A stretch of 64,000 nucleotides of DNA from Haliscomenobacter sp965225875 (lineage in GTDB: Bacteria > Bacteroidota > Bacteroidia > Chitinophagales > Saprospiraceae). Shown here piece after piece: positions 25,408 to 33,287 of this stretch. The notes beneath the pieces were generated by a model. The model saw only the letters and a program-made list of their open reading frames with translations, did not search any database and was not told where the DNA came from. The DNA is taken from the NCBI RefSeq assembly GCF_965225875.1, contig NZ_CBDDBS010000003.1:1798001-1862000 (forward strand), given 5' to 3'. Both the position numbers and the translations under genes were made by a program. Position 1 is the stretch's first letter. Each line of letters opens with the position of its first letter.

Positions 25408-26718
25408 TTATTTTTCAAACTCCACAATGTGCTCTGAACGATAGGCCCCCAAATCGGAATACTTAAAAAACAAACGCGCTCGTTTACCCAATCGCAAACA
25501 GGTGTTTTTATTGGCGATGTCCTCCGGGGTATTCATAGGTTGTAGAGATGGGTACCATAAAATATGCCCTGGGCGTTTGAGCAACAATTTGGGTTTGCTC
25601 CATTTTTGGGAATTATCACCTTTGCCTAAATCAGGGTTGGTATTGAAGGAAATGTACAATTCATCCCCTTGCCAGGAAGGGCCTTCCACCTTGCCCATCA
25701 GCATCACCCAACAATTGAGGTAGGTGTTCCAGCTCACCGATGGGCCCCAGTGAAATTGGCCTTTGGGCGAAGAAGCTGGGCCGCCACCCGCCTCACGAGG
25801 TATCTGCAGGGAAGCCACTGGTGCACCGATGCCATTGTAAGGGCGGGTAAAAGCCTGGCCATCCCAACGCTTGGCTTTGCCCACTGGATTATCCAGGTCG
25901 CTCAATTTGATGCGGGCTATGCTGATGCATTGTCCGCTCCATTCTTTGGTAGGGTCGTAAGCAGTGGAATCGTATGCGCCCGGATAGCCATACTCTCCAT
26001 AAAACAAATACAAATAATCGCCACTGGCCACCGCGGAAGGGTCCCCTACTCCACCCGCAAAGGTATTCGAAGTATTAAAGGGTTTGAGGATCATTCGGGG
26101 CTGCAAATCTTCGAGGAACAAGCCACGGTTGTCCCAACTGCGTCCACCATCCTGGGATTTCATGATGCCAATGCGGCACACCGCAGCGGGTGAGGCGGGA
26201 CCTGTGAGGCCTCGGGGCCAGCGATAATTGATGTATCCTTCCCCCGTAGCTGAATCATAGGGCAAGGTTTGGGGGTAGTTTTCGTTGTGGTACACTGCGT
26301 AGAGGGTGCGGCCACTGGGGTCTTTGGCATCCTGGTACACGGTTTCAAACCAAGCCGCCCCATGTAGGCCTGGGGTACCAATGGGTACATTTTTGGGCAT
26401 CCGGGGCTCGGTGAAGTCTTCTTTTTTGCTGCTGAATGCCTCATCTGCGTTGCGGCCATTGGCAAATTTCAGGTCGCGGGCATCGCCCCAAAGGGGGTCT
26501 TCGCCGTATTTGCCAGGGAAGATGCGGAAGGTATCACCAATCCAGGCCTCCGCCATGTTGCAATCCACAAAGGAGTTGAAATAAAAGGTGTCAGCAGGCA
26601 GGAGTTTGAATTGGGGCTCGGCGGCAGTTTCTTTGGGTACTGGAATACAACTTTCAGCCCAAAAAAGGCTCAGCAACAGCAACATGGCTGCTTGATGGAG
26701 GAGGCTAAACTTGCGCAT
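25408..26718 (-). CDS. Lipoprotein with glycosidase-like beta-propeller
   Basis: The 436-residue protein has a lipoprotein-like signal (LLLLSLFWAESC; Cys near residue 24). The rest looks like a five-bladed propeller as in DUF4185 or GH43/GH117-like proteins, with recurring acidic and aromatic turns: GIMKSQDGGRSWDNRG (an Asp-box), GVGDPSAVASGDYLYLFYGEY and FHWGPSVSWNTYLNCWVMLMG. It may bind or cut an extracellular glycan. I cannot assign catalytic residues. It is upstream of the serine hydrolase gene on the same strand, 92 bp away. Confidence 0.6.
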   Translation of the reverse strand: MRKFSLLHQAAMLLLLSLFWAESCIPVPKETAAEPQFKLLPADTFYFNSFVDCNMAEAWIGDTFRIFPGKYGEDPLWGDARDLKFANGRNADEAFSSKKEDFTEPRMPKNVPIGTPGLHGAAWFETVYQDAKDPSGRTLYAVYHNENYPQTLPYDSATGEGYINYRWPRGLTGPASPAAVCRIGIMKSQDGGRSWDNRGLFLEDLQPRMILKPFNTSNTFAGGVGDPSAVASGDYLYLFYGEYGYPGAYDSTAYDPTKEWSGQCISIARIKLSDLDNPVGKAKRWDGQAFTRPYNGIGAPVASLQIPREAGGGPASSPKGQFHWGPSVSWNTYLNCWVMLMGKVEGPSWQGDELYISFNTNPDLGKGDNSQKWSKPKLLLKRPGHILWYPSLQPMNTPEDIANKNTCLRLGKRARLFFKYSDLGAYRSEHIVEFEK

Positions 26719-26823
26719 GGTGTAGGTTTTCTGATTTTTAGAAAACTAAGGAATGTGGGTTGGATGAGCAAGAATCCGAGCGGTATTTTTTGCGGAAATT
26801 TTGGCGAGTAGGTAGCATCTAGG

Positions 26824-26902
26824 GTAGAGACGCACGGCCGTTCGTCTCCGCATTTAGTAATGTCTAAGGTTGCTAAGACGCACAGCCGTGTCTCGTCTCT
26901 AC
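26824..26902. repeat. Palindromic repeat family D, copy 2 (expanded)
   Basis: The outer half-sites GTAGAGACG (26824-26832) and CGTCTCTAC (26894-26902) match the 28-bp palindrome at 20332, but two half-elements are separated by ~30 bp, as if two copies had partly fused. Its right half overlaps the last ten codons and the stop of the 1017-codon fusion gene. Confidence 0.75.
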
Positions 26903-29900
26903 CCCATCTTCCCCCAGCACCCGCTCCAACATCCCCAGCAAAAAATCCGCCTGCGCTTTCCCAAACACCATCGGGGGCTTAATCTTCAACACATTGTGAT
27001 CCGGCCCATCGGTACTCATCAAAATGCCCAGGGTGCGCATGCGGTTGGCAATGTAGCTTGTAGCGGCGGCAGCAGGAATTTTAGCCAAGGGGTCGCTAAC
27101 CAACTCGATTCCCAGAAAAAGGCCGCTACCCCGCACATCCCCAATCAGTGGAAAACGGGTACTCAACTCGGCCAGGCCCTGTTTCAAGTATGCACCCGTT
27201 TGGAGCGCATTGGCCTGTAAACCCTCCTCCTTGATCACTTTGAGTACTTCCAGGCCAATGGCACAAGAAACCGGATTGCCGCCAAACGTATTAAAATACT
27301 CCATGCCATTGGCAAAAGCATCCGCTACCGCACGGGTGCACAACACCGCCCCCAGGGGGTGACCATTGCCGATGGGTTTGCCAATCGTCAAAATGTCGGG
27401 TACTACGTTCTGTGCTTCAAAAGCCCAAAAATAATCCCCAGGTCGACCACAACCCGTTTGTACCTCGTCGGCGATACAAAGCCCCCCCGCAGCGCGTACC
27501 TGCGCGTATACCTGCGCGAGGTAGCCAGGCGGCACAGGAATTTGTCCCCCACAACTCACGATGGTTTCCGCCAAAAACGCGGCGGGTTTACGGCCACGGC
27601 TTTTTAAATCTTGAATCACTTGCCCGATATGCGCCGCGTATTGGCTGGCACTTTCCAGGCTATTCCCCCGGTACAAGCCCCGGTAGGTATCCGGCAGGGG
27701 CACAATGTGTACACCAGGCGAAGCACCCTTGCCGCCTGGCCCATCAAACTTGTAAGAACTCACTTCCACACAGGCATTGGTGTTGCCGTGGTAGCCCACT
27801 TGCAGGGCAATGATGTCGTTTTGACCCGTGTAGGTTTTGGCCAAACGTAAAGCTAATTCGTTGGCCTCGCTGCCACTGTTGACAAAAAAAGCCACTTCCA
27901 GCGGAGCAGGTGCAGTAGCCAAAAGGGCTTTCGCAAATTGGGTAATCAGCGGATGCAAGTATCGGGTATTGGTATTGAGCACAGCCATTTGGCGCTGCCC
28001 GGCACGCACTACCCGTGGATGCTCGTGCCCCAGGTGCGCAACGTTGTTGACTGTATCCAGGTATCTTCTCCCGGTATGGTCGTATAGATAGGCTCCCACC
28101 CCGCGCTGCATGTAGAGGGGCTCGGTGTAGGAAATGCTCAGGTTGGGCGAAAGGGTCTTTTTGCGCTGCGCCAGTATTGCTTCAATCGAAAATTCAGCAG
28201 CAGGTGGCGACGGCTCGCCGGCGATCAAATACCAGGGGTCGGGGCAAATGCCCGTCCAAATCGCCCTTTGGCGTGGAAAGGCCACCCCGGGAAAATCACC
28301 CTGTTTGCCCAACATGTCCAACATCACCTGAAAATGCAGGTGAGGCGACCAATTGCCGTTTTCCGGCATCGGGCCCATCCAGCAGAATTGTTCCCCTTTG
28401 GCAATGGGTTTACCTACGTACAAAGCGTCTAGCGAGCTTCGGCTCAAATGCCCATAAAGCGTGTAAAAATGCAAATCAGGGCTCACTCGATGCTCCAAAA
28501 TAATGGCCGGGCCATAATCCCGATCAGCAGCATTGTCCTGAAAACTGTGCACTATTCCAGCCAGTGGCGCAAAAACTGGGGTACCCGCAGGCATAAACAC
28601 GTCCAGGCCAATGTGTACACTGCGCCATTCCGGGCCTTCATTGCCTTGCACTTCGTAGGCATCTGTAGTGTAAAAAGGGCGAACCTCGTTGTAGCGACCA
28701 ATAGCGGCTTCAGCATTTGCTGCCCGCATGGTGGCCAAAATTTGTTGGTGTAACAACTCGGCATCCGCAATATCCGCGTAGTTACCCAAATCCGGGCTAC
28801 CTACACTACAATCCAGCCAAAGGGTATTTTTATCACGTAAATCAGCAGCAACCAGTGGAGCGAATTCTCCTGCTTGCTGTTTGGCCCAGGCTTCAAATTG
28901 AGCCATTTTGGGGTGTGCTGGCCAGCCACAGGCTTCCCGAACGGTGTAGTGAACGAGCGCAGGTGGAAGTTGCTGCAGTTTTGCCAACAAATCCCAGGCC
29001 GGCCGATCGCTGATTTGTAAATATTCGTTTTCGGGATTGGCCAGCAAATTTTGCGCTGAACAAACCACACTGATCAATAACCGAGCAATGATCAAGGGGA
29101 ACAATACCGCAGCCTCTTGTTCTTGTAATGGGAAAAAGTGGTGGTAACCCCGGGTCATTTGTTGAATCACCGCCAGAGGGTCGGGTTTATCCATGGCCGC
29201 GTAGGCGATGGCAATGCCCAGTTCATTGAGGGTATGGGTAAAAACGGCGTCGCCAAAGTCTATTACGCCCGGCACTTCAGGATTGAGCGGGTCGAAACTG
29301 AGCAGGATATTGTAATCATTGGCATCGTTATAACAGACACTTTGCCGCAGTTGAGGCAAATGGGGCAACGCTTGTTGTTCAAAAAAATCAAGCGCCCATT
29401 CGGCTAGTGCTTTTTTGTCCGGATTTTGTATTGCCCCCAGGTGGTCTTTGGTCCAAATGGCTTGTGAAGGGTCCCATTTGATCCAGCGATGGGCAGCGGG
29501 ATGATCAAAATCGGCGAGTGCAGCGCTGAGTTTCCCGCATAAGGCACCTACTTTTTCCAACAAAATTGGGGTATGCGGCTTGGCTTCGGCAAAACAGCGG
29601 CCTTCTACCCAGGTCAAGGTTCGGAGGTAGCGGAGCTCTCCATTTGGAAAATGGTGATGGACAATTGTTTCGCCTTTTAGACCTTTAAGTGGCACCGGGA
29701 TTTCCAGTCCCAACCCAGCGGCTTGCAGGTGTTCCATCATGGCATTTTGGAATTCCAATTCGGGCACTATGCTTTGGGCATGGGCTATTTTGAAGCAGAA
29801 TTTTTCTCCTGTGCCGCTTTCAATCAGGTAATTCAGGTCTATTTCTCCACTGAGTTGTTTGATTTGCCCTTGAAGTTGAAAATAGTGGAAAGCGAGTTCC

Positions 29901-29926
29901 TGGACTTCGGTAATGGATACGAACAT
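26873..29926 (-). CDS. Kinase / M23 peptidase / class III aminotransferase fusion
   Basis: Three domains lie in one 1017-residue chain. (1) About 1-340 is an aminoglycoside-phosphotransferase-like kinase with CYNDANDYN (198-206) and DFG at 223-225; the Brenner-motif His is Tyr199, while D201 and N206 are kept. (2) About 410-560 is an M23 (LytM-type) domain with HIGLD (H438, D442) and HLHF (H529, H531). (3) About 595-1005 is a class III PLP aminotransferase with Lys850 in TIGKPIGNGHPLGA. Kinase and aminotransferase resemble the vertebrate hydroxylysine kinase and phospho-lyase pair, so a phosphorylate-then-eliminate reaction is plausible. There is no signal peptide. The last ten residues are encoded by a palindromic repeat. 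Confidence 0.9.
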   Translation of the reverse strand: MFVSITEVQELAFHYFQLQGQIKQLSGEIDLNYLIESGTGEKFCFKIAHAQSIVPELEFQNAMMEHLQAAGLGLEIPVPLKGLKGETIVHHHFPNGELRYLRTLTWVEGRCFAEAKPHTPILLEKVGALCGKLSAALADFDHPAAHRWIKWDPSQAIWTKDHLGAIQNPDKKALAEWALDFFEQQALPHLPQLRQSVCYNDANDYNILLSFDPLNPEVPGVIDFGDAVFTHTLNELGIAIAYAAMDKPDPLAVIQQMTRGYHHFFPLQEQEAAVLFPLIIARLLISVVCSAQNLLANPENEYLQISDRPAWDLLAKLQQLPPALVHYTVREACGWPAHPKMAQFEAWAKQQAGEFAPLVAADLRDKNTLWLDCSVGSPDLGNYADIADAELLHQQILATMRAANAEAAIGRYNEVRPFYTTDAYEVQGNEGPEWRSVHIGLDVFMPAGTPVFAPLAGIVHSFQDNAADRDYGPAIILEHRVSPDLHFYTLYGHLSRSSLDALYVGKPIAKGEQFCWMGPMPENGNWSPHLHFQVMLDMLGKQGDFPGVAFPRQRAIWTGICPDPWYLIAGEPSPPAAEFSIEAILAQRKKTLSPNLSISYTEPLYMQRGVGAYLYDHTGRRYLDTVNNVAHLGHEHPRVVRAGQRQMAVLNTNTRYLHPLITQFAKALLATAPAPLEVAFFVNSGSEANELALRLAKTYTGQNDIIALQVGYHGNTNACVEVSSYKFDGPGGKGASPGVHIVPLPDTYRGLYRGNSLESASQYAAHIGQVIQDLKSRGRKPAAFLAETIVSCGGQIPVPPGYLAQVYAQVRAAGGLCIADEVQTGCGRPGDYFWAFEAQNVVPDILTIGKPIGNGHPLGAVLCTRAVADAFANGMEYFNTFGGNPVSCAIGLEVLKVIKEEGLQANALQTGAYLKQGLAELSTRFPLIGDVRGSGLFLGIELVSDPLAKIPAAAATSYIANRMRTLGILMSTDGPDHNVLKIKPPMVFGKAQADFLLGMLERVLGEDGVETRHGCAS

Positions 29927-29951
29927 GTGTTGGATGCTTCTTTTTAGAACC

Positions 29952-30072
29952 CACCTGCGGTGGATTCTTCAATTTTTTTGCCACAAAGACACGAAGGCAC
30001 AAAAAGAGCGACCTTGTCAAACTTTGTGTCTTTGTGCCTTCGTGGCCATATTAAAATCCCGCCGCAGGCGGG
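29952..30072. repeat. Palindromic repeat family E, copy 1, with flanking mini-hairpins
   Basis: The core pairs GCCAC...GAAGGCACAAA (29980-30003) with TTTGTGCCTTCGTGGC (30031-30046), with an 8-nt bulge. It is flanked by two short hairpins, CCACCTGCGGTGG near 29951 and CCCGCCGCAGGCGGG near 30058. The same arrangement recurs at 48369-48493. It lies in the 314-bp gap between the DnaQ stop and the fusion-gene start (both minus strand). Confidence 0.75.
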
Positions 30073-30109
30073 TACAAAGTTTATTTTTTCGCTAAATGAC
30101 GCCTATTTT

Positions 30110-30233
30110 AGCTGGTACAAGTCTCCAGACCCACATTTTCGCGTCTCTGACGCACGAGCAACGCGAAAATACTGAGCAAACACACGTCAGAGACGTATTG
30201 ATACTGGTACAAGTTTGGAGACTTGCACCAGCT
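30110..30233. repeat. Nested inverted repeats after the DnaQ exonuclease gene
   Basis: Outer 21-bp arms (30110-30130 and 30213-30233, two mismatches) carry GGTACAAGTCTCCAGAC. Inside, ATTTTCGCG (30135-30143) pairs with CGCGAAAAT (30162-30170), and CGTCTCTGACG (30142-30152) with CGTCAGAGACG (30185-30195); these inner stems compete. It directly follows the exonuclease stop on the minus strand and may act as its terminator. Confidence 0.7.
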
Positions 30234-30240
30234 GCAGTGC

Positions 30241-30825
30241 CTAAATGACACCAAGCCTGCGCAGTTCCCAATAACAACGCGCGGTAGCTTGGATATCCAC
30301 GAGGGCATCGTGGGCACCTTTGAGTTCTTGTTTGAAGAGTTTGTAATGGAGCTCTTCGAGCTTTGGCCATTTGTAACCTCCCCTCGGGCTATTGGCGGGT
30401 AAGGCGCAATGCGTGATGACTTCCGGACTGGTCATGGTGCAAAATTTGCGCAAGGGCAAAAGTGGATCTTGTTGGATTTTGCGGTAATACTCTGCTCCAA
30501 CGATGGCGTGGTCAAAATTGACATTGTGGGCCACCAGCAAGGAAGTCCGTTCCAGCAATAATTTGAATTCGTCCAACACCACACTCAGGTTTTGTCCTTC
30601 AGCCAAAGCCCTTTCTGTACTGATGCGGTGAATTTTGACCGAGGCATAAGGGATGCTGAATCCCTCCGGCTTTACGATGTAACTGCGCTCTTCCAACAAA
30701 GTCCCGTCTTCATCGTACAACAAACAGGCCAGTTGCACCATGCGCGGCCAGTTGCTGACTTGTTTGATGGGTGCGCTCCAGTTGAGGGGTAAACCGGTGG
30801 TTTCGGTATCGAGAAATAAGATCAT
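30241..30825 (-). CDS. DnaQ-like 3'-5' exonuclease
   Basis: The ATG at 30825 gives 194 residues; a TTG at 30849 would add eight. The DEDDh exonuclease motifs are complete: ILFLDTETTGLP (D and E), HNVNFDHAIVGAEY (second Asp) and AHDALVDIQATARCYWEL (His and final Asp). The family removes nucleotides from 3' ends in proofreading and repair or in RNA processing. It is not the main PolIII epsilon partner with any certainty. It is divergent from recQ, and another DnaQ domain is found in the gene after recQ, making this a small DNA-repair neighbourhood. Confidence 0.88.
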   Translation of the reverse strand: MILFLDTETTGLPLNWSAPIKQVSNWPRMVQLACLLYDEDGTLLEERSYIVKPEGFSIPYASVKIHRISTERALAEGQNLSVVLDEFKLLLERTSLLVAHNVNFDHAIVGAEYYRKIQQDPLLPLRKFCTMTSPEVITHCALPANSPRGGYKWPKLEELHYKLFKQELKGAHDALVDIQATARCYWELRRLGVI

Positions 30826-31240
30826 TGGTTGACTATTTGGGGAGGACAATGTACGTATATTTTTAAATTACCGTAGAGGAAGCCACACAGGGCTTCCTCT
30901 ACCACCACATGTTTATGGGGTTTCAACTTCCACAATTACCCTTATCTTTGAGTCATTGAAAATGTTTGGTTATATTCTATTCAGTGGATGATCTAAGTCA
31001 ATGCCATTTCTACACAATCATCTACTTCCAAACATTTAAAACCCTGTTAAACAAAATACAATACCTCCATAGAGCCCTCATATCCTGCCCGGAATTATCG
31101 AGGGCTCTGCTTTTTCCGCCCTAAGTAAAGACCCTTCAGCGCCTGTAAAATTATACAGGCGCTGATCGCCTATCGCATTCCGCCTCTTTATTTCATTTTC
31201 GTTCCTTATGTTTGTACACAAAATTTGTTGAGGCAAGCGC
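30826..31240. other. 415-bp gap between the divergent exonuclease and recQ genes
   Basis: No gene is seen. It holds four inverted repeats: a 12-bp stem at 30873-30902 (GTAGAGGAAGCC), an AAATGTTTGG pair at 30960-30969 and 31028-31037, a 9-bp stem AGAGCCCTC at 31071-31108, and an 11-bp stem CAGCGCCTGTA at 31137-31164. The last two resemble independent terminators on the plus strand before the recQ promoter, which raises the possibility of a short untranslated RNA ending there. Confidence 0.5.
31207..31214 (+). promoter_or_regulatory. Candidate -7 box for recQ
   Basis: TATGTTTG matches TAnnTTTG and lies 26 bp before the recQ ATG. No exact TTTG -33 box is at the right distance. Motif evidence only. 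Confidence 0.45.
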
Positions 31241-33064
31241 ATGAATTTAGACAAAGCAAAACTCGCCCTCAAGCGATACTTCGGTTACGATCAATTTCGG
31301 CCTTTACAGGCAGACATCATCCGAGCGATTTTTTCAGGAAAAGACGCTTTAGTATTGATGCCAACTGGAGGGGGCAAATCGGTTTGTTTTCAAATCCCAG
31401 CAGTGACCCTTCCCGGCACTTGTATTGTGGTTTCTCCTCTAATCTCTCTGATGAAAGACCAAGTTGAGGGGCTGCGCGCCAACGGTATTGCTGCAGCTTT
31501 TATCAACAGTGCCATCGACTCGCGGGAGCAATTGCGCGTGGAGGAGTCTTTTTATGCAGGTGACTTGGATCTGCTATACGTTTCGCCGGAAAAACTGGTG
31601 TCCGGCAATTTTGTCTCCATCCTCAAACGAGGAAAAATCAATCTTTTTGCCATTGACGAAGCGCATTGTATCTCTGCCTGGGGACATGATTTTCGGCCAG
31701 AATACACCCAAATGGGCATGCTCAAACAGCATTTCCCCAAGGTTCCGGTGGTGGCCCTCACTGCTACTGCCGACAAGCTGACCCGCAAAGACATCGTCGA
31801 TCAACTCAAACTGGAAGAACCTGGAATATTCATTGCCTCCTTTGATCGGCCCAATTTGAGCCTGGAGGTTCGCCCCGGCCAACAACGCCTGCAACAGATC
31901 GAAGATTTTGTCCGCAAACACCCCAAACAAGCGGGTATCATTTACACCCTCAGCCGCAAGGCCACCGAAGACATAGCCGACAAACTAAAACAAAAAGGAT
32001 TCAAAGCCGAGGCTTACCACGCAGGCTTGTCGCCCGATCGCCGTTCCAAAATCCAGGATCACTTCATCAATGACAACCTGCACATCATCTGCGCTACGGT
32101 GGCTTTTGGCATGGGCATTGACAAATCCAACGTGCGTTGGGTCATCCACTACAACTTGCCCAAAAACCTGGAAGGGTACTACCAAGAAATTGGTCGCGCA
32201 GGCCGGGATGGTGCCAAAGCAGACACCCTGTTGTTTTACAGTTTTGCCGACGTAAGTATGTTGCGCGACATCATCCAAAACGGGGAAAATGCCGCTCAAA
32301 ATGAAATCCAGTTGGTGAAACTGGAACGGATGCAACAATACGCCGAATCCCTGGCTTGTCGTCGACGCATCCTCTTGGCTTATTTTAGCGAAAACCTGAG
32401 TGAAAACTGTGGCAATTGTGACATTTGCCGCAATCCGCCGCAATCCATTGATGGCACTGTGATCGCCCAAAAAGCGCTATCCGCCGTATACCGCCTCAAT
32501 GAACAAGTACCTATGGGTATGCTCATCGATGTATTGCGGGGCTCTGGGCGTCGAGAAATCAAACAATTGGGTTATGATACCATCAAAACCTACGGTGCTG
32601 GTCGCGATTTTTCACAATGGGACTGGCAACATTACCTCATGCAGCTCATCAACCTCGGCTACCTGGAAGTCGCTTATGATGCCGCCAATGTGCTGCGCCT
32701 GACCTCAGCCAGCCAGGAAGTTTTGTTTAAAAATCGCAGCGTAGAACTCATCAAACCAACCAGCTACAAAGAGCGGCAGGAACAGGAACAGGCCAATGCC
32801 AAAACGAAGGCGCCCACTCAACTCAAAAAAGAGCGCCTACGCGACGAACTCTTTGAGCACCTGCGCCAAATACGCAAGGAAATTGCCCAAAAAGAAGGCA
32901 TTCCACCCTATCTCATTTTTTCGGATGCTACCCTGGAAGAAATGGCTTTCAGCAAACCCCAAACCGAGGACGATATGCTGGCTGTTTCCGGAGTTGGTGA
33001 AAAGAAACTGGTGCAATTTGGCTATCGATTCATCAAAGCCATTCGCAATTACGAAAAAAAGTAA
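31241..33064 (+). CDS. recQ: ATP-dependent DNA helicase RecQ
   Basis: The 607-residue protein is a full-length bacterial RecQ, a 3'-5' helicase for recombination repair and replication fork processing. Motifs seen are Walker A PTGGGKS (41-47), DEAH at 139-142 in AIDEAHCISAWGHD, ATADKLTR, and the motif VI region IGRAGRDG. The zinc-binding subdomain lies at about 373-396 (ACRRRILLAYFSE, CGNCDIC). A winged helix follows, and a C-terminal HRDC domain at about 530-605 (RKEIAQKEGIPPYLIFSDAT). All essential residues look intact. A family A hairpin follows 3 bp after the stop. Confidence 0.97.
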   Translation: MNLDKAKLALKRYFGYDQFRPLQADIIRAIFSGKDALVLMPTGGGKSVCFQIPAVTLPGTCIVVSPLISLMKDQVEGLRANGIAAAFINSAIDSREQLRVEESFYAGDLDLLYVSPEKLVSGNFVSILKRGKINLFAIDEAHCISAWGHDFRPEYTQMGMLKQHFPKVPVVALTATADKLTRKDIVDQLKLEEPGIFIASFDRPNLSLEVRPGQQRLQQIEDFVRKHPKQAGIIYTLSRKATEDIADKLKQKGFKAEAYHAGLSPDRRSKIQDHFINDNLHIICATVAFGMGIDKSNVRWVIHYNLPKNLEGYYQEIGRAGRDGAKADTLLFYSFADVSMLRDIIQNGENAAQNEIQLVKLERMQQYAESLACRRRILLAYFSENLSENCGNCDICRNPPQSIDGTVIAQKALSAVYRLNEQVPMGMLIDVLRGSGRREIKQLGYDTIKTYGAGRDFSQWDWQHYLMQLINLGYLEVAYDAANVLRLTSASQEVLFKNRSVELIKPTSYKERQEQEQANAKTKAPTQLKKERLRDELFEHLRQIRKEIAQKEGIPPYLIFSDATLEEMAFSKPQTEDDMLAVSGVGEKKLVQFGYRFIKAIRNYEKK

Positions 33065-33067
33065 AAC

Positions 33068-33181
33068 GGGGCAATAAAAAACAAGTGTTCATTTTGACAA
33101 AGCATTAGATAAGTAAACGATTCATTTTAAGTGTCTTATCTAATGCTTTGTCTCAAAAAAAATGAACATTTGTTTTGCCCC
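33068..33181. repeat. Palindromic repeat family A, copy 2
   Basis: A 114-bp element matches 8303-8415 along its length. The inner stem here pairs AAAGCATTAGATAA with TTATCTAATGCTTT; copy 1 has G and C exchanged at one position in both arms, so the pair is kept. The outer ends GGGGC/GCCCC are also paired. It lies between recQ and the exonuclease/GIY-YIG gene and could end the recQ transcript. Confidence 0.87.
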
Positions 33182-33200
33182 ACTACAAAGGAACAATTTT

Positions 33201-33233
33201 TTTGAAAAACTCCATTTCAACTCATTATTTTTG
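33201..33233 (+). promoter_or_regulatory. Candidate promoter of the DnaQ-GIY-YIG gene
   Basis: TTTG (33201-33204) and TATTTTTG (33226-33233) match the Bacteroidota -33 and -7 boxes with a 21-bp spacer. The ATG at 33288 lies about 54 bp downstream of the -7 box. It starts just after the family A hairpin, so the hairpin would separate this unit from recQ. Confidence 0.6.
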
Positions 33234-33287
33234 AGACTTGCAGCCTCCTGATCATCCAACTTTCAAAAAGTACATGCACGAAAGCTA

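Noticed and set aside
30826..31240. tRNA gene in the long gap before recQ
   Set aside because: The hairpins do not form a cloverleaf and no T-loop (GTTCRANNC) or CCA end is in the right place.
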